The notes beneath the pieces are model-generated. The model was given only the letters and a program-made list of their open reading frames with translations. It did not search any database and was not told where the DNA came from. Of a DNA stretch of 9,483 bases, positions 5,678 through 9,483 are shown in pieces. The DNA comes from a candidate division CSSED10-310 bacterium. Its GTDB lineage: Bacteria; CSSED10-310; JAFGJC01. The stretch is from assembly GCA_016929305.1 (NCBI GenBank), contig JAFGJC010000104.1, forward strand, positions 1-9,483, given 5' to 3'. Numbering within the stretch: the first letter of the stretch is position 1; the number at the start of each line of letters is the position of its first letter. The position numbers and the translations under genes were made by a program.

Positions 5678-7627
5678 ATGACTCCTAATTCTACAAACGA
5701 CTCCGCCACTGTCAGGTGGGGCATCAAGTGGAAACTGATTCTTATTATAACCATTCTGATCGTTTCCCTTGTGGTACTACTATCCTATATCCAGGTATCA
5801 TCGCAGAAAAGGTCTCTGGAAATCGAGTTAAGCAGCAGAATTTCACTCATGAGGGAAAATCTTATCGAACGGGCCAAGAGCTTTATTATCGCTCTTTCCC
5901 AGCAGTTGGAAAACGATATTGCTGCCTTTAATTTTTCTGGCGCTACAGCAGCTATTGCTGACAGTGTAATCAAGAATAAGGAAATCAAGTATGCCATTCT
6001 GATGGATGCTGCCGGCAAGGCTATCATTCATACCCAAAGACCGGATCTGACTCAAACCGAACTGATCGGTGCACGTGACCGGGAAGCCCTTACACAGAAG
6101 AAGTTAACGGTTGTTCCTTACAGGGAAGGCGAGGAACAGGTCATTGAAATTATTAATCCCATACAAATTAGTGCAACCCCGTGGGGTTATTTAAGAGTGG
6201 TATATTCCCTCAAACTTCTTGAGGATGAAATAAGTGCTATTCGGAAGCAGATGCAAAGCGAGATAAACATAATGATTTATCGCTCGGTTCTCACGTCACT
6301 CGGGATTCTCGGTCTCGGCCTTATAGCCGTCTTCATTCTCTCCACCAGGATTACCAAACCCATCATTTATCTTACGGAATCAGCAAGAAAACTGTCAAAG
6401 GGTGATTTTTCCGCCTTTGCAGATGTCGATACCAGTTCGCGGGATGAGGTGGGAATTCTTGGCAAAACCTTTATCGAAATGAGTGAAAAACTAAAAGATT
6501 CCTATAAAGAGCTTGAGGACTACAGCAAAACCCTGGAGGAGAAGGTTGCTGCAAGGACCAGTGACCTTGAAAAAGCACTCAATGATACGGCCCAGGCGCG
6601 GGACCGGATTGATGGTATCGTCAAGTCTGTTGCCGACGGTTTGATTGTAACCGACATTTACAACCGGGTTATTTTAATGAACCGGACGGCAGAGGATCTG
6701 CTGGGCGTTCGCCTGAGCGAGGTGATTGACCGGCCCATTGATTTTGCCATACAGGACGAAACACTCCGTGCGAGGGTGCGGTCAACACTGCAGAAAAAAA
6801 GAGAAGGCTACGAGTTTGATTTTGAACTCCCGGGGGATGATCCGAAACATCCCCGGATTATGCGGGCGCGCACATCGGTCATTGCAGATAAAGAAGGAAA
6901 ACAAACCGGCATCGTTACCATCATCCACGATGTAACCCATGAGCGTGAAGTCGACCGCATGAAGACAGAATTTATATCAACGGCAGCGCATGAGCTCAGG
7001 ACGCCACTGACCTCGATCCAGGGCTTTTCCGAAATCATGCTCACCCGGAGCGATATAACCGAGGAAGAGAAAAAAAGGTTTTTGTCCTATATTAATAAAC
7101 AATCGGTGAGCTTGACACTCATTGTGAGCGATCTCTTGGATATTGCCCGGATAGAATCCGGCAGGGGATTCGCCTTAAATAAAGCTTCTTATGACATAAG
7201 TGACACCATCCGTCAGGTAATTCCCTATTTTCAGGAACACTCGCCACAGCATCATTTTGAATTATCCATCCCGGATCAACCCCTTGTGCTGCAAGCTGAC
7301 AGGCAAAAAATGGAGCAGGTTTTTAAGAATCTCATCGGTAACGCTGTTAAATATTCTGCCAGGGGTGGTGTAATCCGGGTTACGGGAGGCATTACCGACG
7401 ATCATTTTGAAGCTGCAGTTGCAGATAACGGTATAGGGATGTCAACAGATCAGGTAGAGAAAATTTTCGACAAGTTCTATCGCGCAGATGCATCCGACAC
7501 GGCCATTGAAGGAACCGGCCTGGGCATGACCATTGTTAAGCATATCGTTGAGGCACATGGAGGAAGAATCTGGGTGGAAAGCGAATTGGGAAAAGGTACT
7601 ACGGTGAGGTTTACGATACCCACCTAG
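5678..7627 (+). CDS. membrane sensor histidine kinase (Cache-like, HAMP, PAS, HisKA, HATPase)
   Basis: This 649-residue inner-membrane histidine kinase is counted from the ATG at 5678, chosen because GAGAGGA (5662-5668) sits 9 nt before it. The ATG at 5660 adds six residues and has no such site. TM1 is at about 20-38. The periplasmic sensor (40-200) includes IKYAILMDAAGKAIIHT, typical of Cache/PDC folds. TM2 is at 203-221, followed by HAMP (222-277), a coiled coil (276-310) and a PAS domain (about 311-420, DGLIVTDIYNRVILMN). HisKA has phospho-acceptor His438 in STAAHELRTPLTSIQGF. The HATPase carries the N-box Asn551/Asn555, DNGIGM at 583-588, KIFDKFYR at 595-602 and GTGLGM at 612-617. All catalytic boxes are intact. 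There is no receiver domain, so the two stand-alone receivers downstream are the likely partners. The last codons and stop lie inside a sequence that is repeated downstream. Confidence 0.92.
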   Translation: MTPNSTNDSATVRWGIKWKLILIITILIVSLVVLLSYIQVSSQKRSLEIELSSRISLMRENLIERAKSFIIALSQQLENDIAAFNFSGATAAIADSVIKNKEIKYAILMDAAGKAIIHTQRPDLTQTELIGARDREALTQKKLTVVPYREGEEQVIEIINPIQISATPWGYLRVVYSLKLLEDEISAIRKQMQSEINIMIYRSVLTSLGILGLGLIAVFILSTRITKPIIYLTESARKLSKGDFSAFADVDTSSRDEVGILGKTFIEMSEKLKDSYKELEDYSKTLEEKVAARTSDLEKALNDTAQARDRIDGIVKSVADGLIVTDIYNRVILMNRTAEDLLGVRLSEVIDRPIDFAIQDETLRARVRSTLQKKREGYEFDFELPGDDPKHPRIMRARTSVIADKEGKQTGIVTIIHDVTHEREVDRMKTEFISTAAHELRTPLTSIQGFSEIMLTRSDITEEEKKRFLSYINKQSVSLTLIVSDLLDIARIESGRGFALNKASYDISDTIRQVIPYFQEHSPQHHFELSIPDQPLVLQADRQKMEQVFKNLIGNAVKYSARGGVIRVTGGITDDHFEAAVADNGIGMSTDQVEKIFDKFYRADASDTAIEGTGLGMTIVKHIVEAHGGRIWVESELGKGTTVRFTIPT

Positions 7628-7646
7628 GGATTGCGGATTGCGGATT
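7620..7646 (+). repeat. 27-nt direct repeat, copy 1, overlapping the kinase stop codon
   Basis: CCACCTAGGGATTGCGGATT, extended by GCGGATT, is identical to 7705-7731 over 27 nt. The TAG at 7625-7627 is the stop codon of the kinase gene, so the repeat contains its final codons. A degenerate third copy begins at 7796 (CCGCCTAGAATTTGCGGA). Confidence 0.85.
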
Positions 7647-7817
7647 TTGGATTACTCTGTGGAATTTTGGAATTTGGATTTTGGATTGCGGATTGAAAAA
7701 CACTCCACCTAGGGATTGCGGATTGCGGATTACTCTTGGTGATTTTGGATTACGCTGAGGGATTTTAAAATATGCATTGCGGATCGAAAAACCGTCCGCC
7801 TAGAATTTGCGGAGTTA
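7628..7817 (+). repeat. heptamer array arranged in three ~85-91-nt super-units
   Basis: GGATTGC, GGATTTT and related heptamers run in + orientation directly after the kinase stop. On a larger scale the array repeats at 7620, 7705 and 7796, that is with steps of 85 and 91 nt. Each later unit begins with a GCGGATTGAAAAAC-like leader before CC(A/G)CCTAG. The second exact 27-nt copy is 7705-7731. No coding sequence is present. Confidence 0.8.
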
Positions 7818-7910
7818 AGATGCAATCCTAATTCCAAAATCTAAAAATCGCAGGGGTTTTAATCTTTCAATCCAAAATCCACATTCTAAAATCCAAAATC
7901 GCAAGGGTTT
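7818..7910 (-). repeat. heptamer array in reversed polarity, upstream of the four-helix-bundle gene
   Basis: From about 7818 the same repeat appears as its reverse complement (AATCCAAAATCC). CAATCCAAAATCC at 7868-7880 is perfectly complementary to GGATTTTGGATTG at 7676-7688, so a transcript or single strand of 7628-7910 could fold into a long hairpin. A second motif, AAAATCGCA(G/A)GGGTTT, occurs at 7844-7859 and again at 7895-7910. The latter supplies the AAGGG in front of the next gene. Confidence 0.75.
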
Positions 7911-7916
7911 CAATAT

Positions 7917-8270
7917 ATGAACGAAGCTCAGATGAAGCAGAGGACGAAAGAATTTGCCAAGGAGATCATCAGGCTATGCCGAAAATTACCTCATAACAGA
8001 GAAGGAAGATTAATCGGTGACCAGATATTCCGTTCCGGAACTTCCATTGCTTCAAATTATAGAGCATCCTGCAGGGCGCGGTCTACAGCAGAATTCATAT
8101 CAAAACTCTCTGTTGTCGAAGAAGAAGCTGACGAAACATTATTTTGGCTCGAAATAATCGATGAGATAGGTATTGATGAAAAAGTGTCTGTTGACCTTTT
8201 GAAAAAGGAATGCAATGAAGTAATCTCAATAATCGTTGCCTCAATTAAGACAGCCCGAAAGAGGCGATAA
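7917..8270 (+). CDS. four-helix-bundle protein of the S23 / 23S rRNA intervening-sequence family
   Basis: This 117-residue, all-helical, charged protein belongs to the four-helix-bundle family first found in open reading frames within 23S rRNA intervening sequences. The accessory protein Avd of diversity-generating retroelements shares the fold. Family landmarks are seen in order: KEFAKEIIRLCRKLP, GDQIFRSGTSIASNYRASCR (residues 35-54), then STAEFISKLSVVEEEADET and FWLEII. The C-terminal tail KTARKRR is basic, consistent with nucleic-acid binding. There is no signal peptide or membrane segment. AAGGG at 7903-7907 lies 9 nt before the ATG. The gene separates the kinase from its likely receivers and has inverted heptamer repeats on both sides (7665-7692 and 8290-8317), which suggests an inserted cassette. 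The biochemical function of stand-alone members is not established, and no reverse transcriptase is in the window. Confidence 0.85.
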   Translation: MNEAQMKQRTKEFAKEIIRLCRKLPHNREGRLIGDQIFRSGTSIASNYRASCRARSTAEFISKLSVVEEEADETLFWLEIIDEIGIDEKVSVDLLKKECNEVISIIVASIKTARKRR

Positions 8271-8289
8271 AATCAAAACTTTACGAGGC

Positions 8290-8326
8290 TCTGCAATCCA
8301 CAATCCAAATTCCAAAATCCAAAATC
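8290..8326 (-). repeat. reversed heptamer array between the four-helix-bundle gene and the first receiver gene
   Basis: The stretch carries AATCC/AAATCC units in minus orientation. Positions 8290-8317 are the reverse complement of 7665-7692 at 26 of 28 positions, forming an inverted pair around the four-helix-bundle gene. It runs into AAAATCTAACAGGGGTGAT, which provides the ribosome binding site of the next gene. Confidence 0.8.
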
Positions 8327-8344
8327 TAACAGGGGTGATACACT

Positions 8345-8701
8345 ATGCCAAAAAAGATCTTGATTCTCGAGGATGATGAAGCAACAGCAGAGCTGATGAA
8401 ATTTTACATGCAAGAGGAGGGGTTTCAGGTTACCATCTCATCGAGAGGATCCAACTTTTTATTCAAGGCTGCTGAAGTTCAGCCGGATCTCATAACCCTC
8501 GATGTTATGCTTCCTGATGCAGATGGCTTCAGCGTTTTTAATACATTGCAGCAGGATGAACGAACGAAACATATCCCGGTTATATTCGTGACGGTAAAGG
8601 AAGAAAAGGACAAGGGAATCAGGATGGGGGCTCGCGGGTATATTGTAAAACCGTTTCATGAAGGGGATCTTAAAAATACGATTAAATCTATTTTAGGTTA
8701 G
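8345..8701 (+). CDS. single-domain response regulator (receiver only), first
   Basis: This 118-residue stand-alone receiver domain has no output domain. The acidic pocket is Glu9-Asp10-Asp11 in LILEDDE, the phospho-acceptor is Asp53 in LITLDVMLPDADGF, and the switch residues are Thr83 and Tyr99, with the conserved Lys102 in KPF. All key residues are intact. AGGGGTGAT at 8331-8339 is the ribosome binding site and is embedded in the end of a repeat. The gene is separated from the second receiver by 10 nt, so the two are co-transcribed. It probably takes phosphate from the upstream kinase and acts by protein contact, as CheY or Spo0F do. Its target is not in the window. Confidence 0.92.
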   Translation: MPKKILILEDDEATAELMKFYMQEEGFQVTISSRGSNFLFKAAEVQPDLITLDVMLPDADGFSVFNTLQQDERTKHIPVIFVTVKEEKDKGIRMGARGYIVKPFHEGDLKNTIKSILG

Positions 8702-8711
8702 GAGATACGCT

Positions 8712-9077
8712 ATGAAAAAGATTCTTATCGTGGATGACCAGTTGGAAGTGAGAGAACTCGTGGAAGTGACCTTGCGGGTTGGAGACTACCAGATTCAAAA
8801 AGCGACGAGCGGCGAAGAAGCCATAAAGATAGTTAAGGCTGAAAAACCGGATCTGATCATTATGGATGTCATGATGCCGGGCGGAATGGATGGCTTGGAA
8901 GCAACCCGCACATTAAAAAACGACCCTGATACAAAGGGCTGTAAAATAATTATGTTGACTGCCAAAGGGCAGCAGACAGAGATAGAAAAGGGTTTCGAGG
9001 CGGGAGCAGATGACTATTTCGTCAAACCGTTCAGCCCGCTGGAATTGATAAAGAAGGTGGAAGAAATGCTGGGATGA
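8712..9077 (+). CDS. single-domain response regulator (receiver only), second
   Basis: This 121-residue stand-alone receiver has Asp8-Asp9 (ILIVDDQ), phospho-acceptor Asp52 (LIIMDVMMPGGMDGLEA), Thr83, Tyr102 and Lys105 (VKPF). It has one extra glycine after the phosphorylation loop (MMPGGMDG), a variant also seen in other receivers. AGGAGA at 8700-8705 overlaps the stop of the preceding gene and lies 6 nt before the ATG. It differs widely from the first receiver, so the pair is not a recent duplication. Two receivers for one kinase suggest a branched output or a phosphate sink, which is inference. No output domain is encoded before the window ends. Confidence 0.92.
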   Translation: MKKILIVDDQLEVRELVEVTLRVGDYQIQKATSGEEAIKIVKAEKPDLIIMDVMMPGGMDGLEATRTLKNDPDTKGCKIIMLTAKGQQTEIEKGFEAGADDYFVKPFSPLELIKKVEEMLG

Positions 9078-9084
9078 AAGAAAC

Positions 9085-9242
9085 GGGATTTTGGACCCGG
9101 GGATTTTGGATTTTGGAATGTGGATTTTGGATCTTCCCATTTCTTATTTCGGATTGCAGATTGCGGAATTAGGATTTGAGACCCCGGATTTTGGATTGCA
9201 GATTGAGGATTGAGAAGCACATTTTTGATTGTGGATATTGGA
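9085..9242 (+). repeat. long degenerate heptamer array
   Basis: Some twenty imperfect GGATTTT/GGATTGC/GGATTGA-type units run in + orientation from 8 nt after the second receiver's stop codon. Short interruptions such as CCCATTTCTTATTTC break the period. It is the longest array in the window. Confidence 0.8.
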
Positions 9243-9291
9243 TTTATCTTTTACTCTATGCGTACTAAGGACTTATAATTATTTCTTTGCT

Positions 9292-9363
9292 TGTCATTCC
9301 CCGCCTTGATCGGGGAATCCACATGGTTAATTCTTATGGATTCCCGCTTGCGCGGGAATGACA
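9292..9363. repeat. paired-hairpin element, ATTCCC...GGGAAT (dRS3-like) type
   Basis: The outer arms TGTCATTCCCC (9292-9302) and CGGGAATGACA (9353-9363) are inverted with one mismatch. The left hairpin is ATTCCCCG, loop CCTTGAT, CGGGGAAT (9296-9318). The right hairpin is ATTCCCGC, loop TTGC, GCGGGAAT (9340-9359). Both stems are perfect 8-bp pairs. The right one fits the ATTCCC-N8-GGGAAT pattern known as dRS3 in Neisseria and found widely in other bacteria. It is non-coding and repeat-like rather than a normal terminator, since no T-run follows. Confidence 0.85.
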
Positions 9364-9444
9364 GACAGAGGTCGTAGGGTGAATTTTTAGAGGTATCCTT
9401 AAATTTGGAATAGCTGCAATAACAGGTTGGTTTTGAATGTTGCA

Positions 9445-9479
9445 ATTTGAATTTGTTTCGGATTTCGATATTCGGATTT
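9445..9479 (+). repeat. 35-nt dispersed repeat, copy 3
   Basis: The sequence starts ATTTGAATTTGTTTCGGATT and ends GATATTCGGATTT. It is the reverse complement of 5275-5309 with two mismatches in 35, and it shares its TTTGTTTCGGATTTC core with 5599-5613. The element may continue beyond the window edge. Confidence 0.8.
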
Positions 9480-9483
9480 AAAA

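Larger units (their letters stand above)
9078..9483. other. terminal spacer, repeats only
   Basis: No gene is seen after the second receiver. The stretch holds a heptamer array (9085-9242), a paired-hairpin element (9292-9363) and a 35-nt dispersed repeat (9445-9479). Minus-strand frames here give peptides such as SFPRKRESI and NPQSAIQNP, which are well-known false translations of such repeats. Confidence 0.75.

Noticed and set aside
7628..7910. CRISPR array
   Set aside because: Units are 7 nt long with no unique spacers of regular length, and there are no cas genes.
7628..8344. Diversity-generating retroelement, because the four-helix-bundle protein is Avd-like
   Set aside because: There is no reverse transcriptase and no template/variable repeat pair with adenine-directed differences, and the repeats are simple heptamers.
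9014..9445. Minus-strand frames at 9014-9220 and 9251-9445
   Set aside because: Peptides such as NPQSAIQNP and SFPRKRESI are known artefacts of translating these intergenic repeats.

Overview
The window comes from a Gram-negative bacterium of moderate GC. A TonB-dependent outer-membrane receptor, periplasmic proteins with signal peptides and a transmembrane sensor kinase show this. The spacers are filled with short dispersed repeats (heptamer arrays of the GGATTTTGGATTGC type, GTCATTCCCGC hairpins, a 35-nt AAATCCGAATATCGAAATCC family). From general knowledge, such repeats are common in environmental lineages such as Desulfobacterota, Nitrospirota and anammox Planctomycetes. The sequence alone does not decide between these, and no rRNA or other taxonomic marker is present.

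Layout. 1-323: AT-rich upstream region with a candidate promoter. 324-2438 (+): TonB-dependent receptor. 2444-2592: two kinds of short tandem repeat. 2646-3288 (-): HepT/MntA (HEPN/MNT) toxin-antitoxin pair with its own sigma70-like promoter at 3340-3369. 3446-5196 (+): two overlapping genes for periplasmic substrate-binding proteins of different families (PhnD-like, then PF04392-like), with no transporter permease or ATPase. 5197-5659: a spacer packed with four repeat families. 5678-7627 (+): a membrane histidine kinase with a Cache-like sensor, HAMP, PAS, HisKA and HATPase domains. 7628-7916: heptamer array that reverses polarity. 7917-8270 (+): an S23/Avd-like four-helix-bundle protein. 8345-8701 and 8712-9077 (+): two single-domain response regulators. 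9078-9483: repeats only.

How it may fit together (inference). All genes except the toxin-antitoxin pair lie on the + strand. Receptor, two orphan binding proteins, sensor kinase and receivers could form one envelope sensing pathway. A ligand would enter through the receptor, be bound in the periplasm and be reported by the kinase to two diffusible receivers. The outputs of those receivers are outside the window. Two inserts appear to break this set: the HepT/MntA pair between receptor and binding proteins, and the four-helix-bundle gene between kinase and receivers. The second is enclosed by inverted copies of the heptamer repeat and looks like a cassette. The ligand is unknown.

The most unusual DNA is between genes: heptamer arrays whose orientation follows gene ends, a duplication that captured the last codons and stop of the kinase gene, and paired-hairpin elements that keep pairing with different stem sequences.
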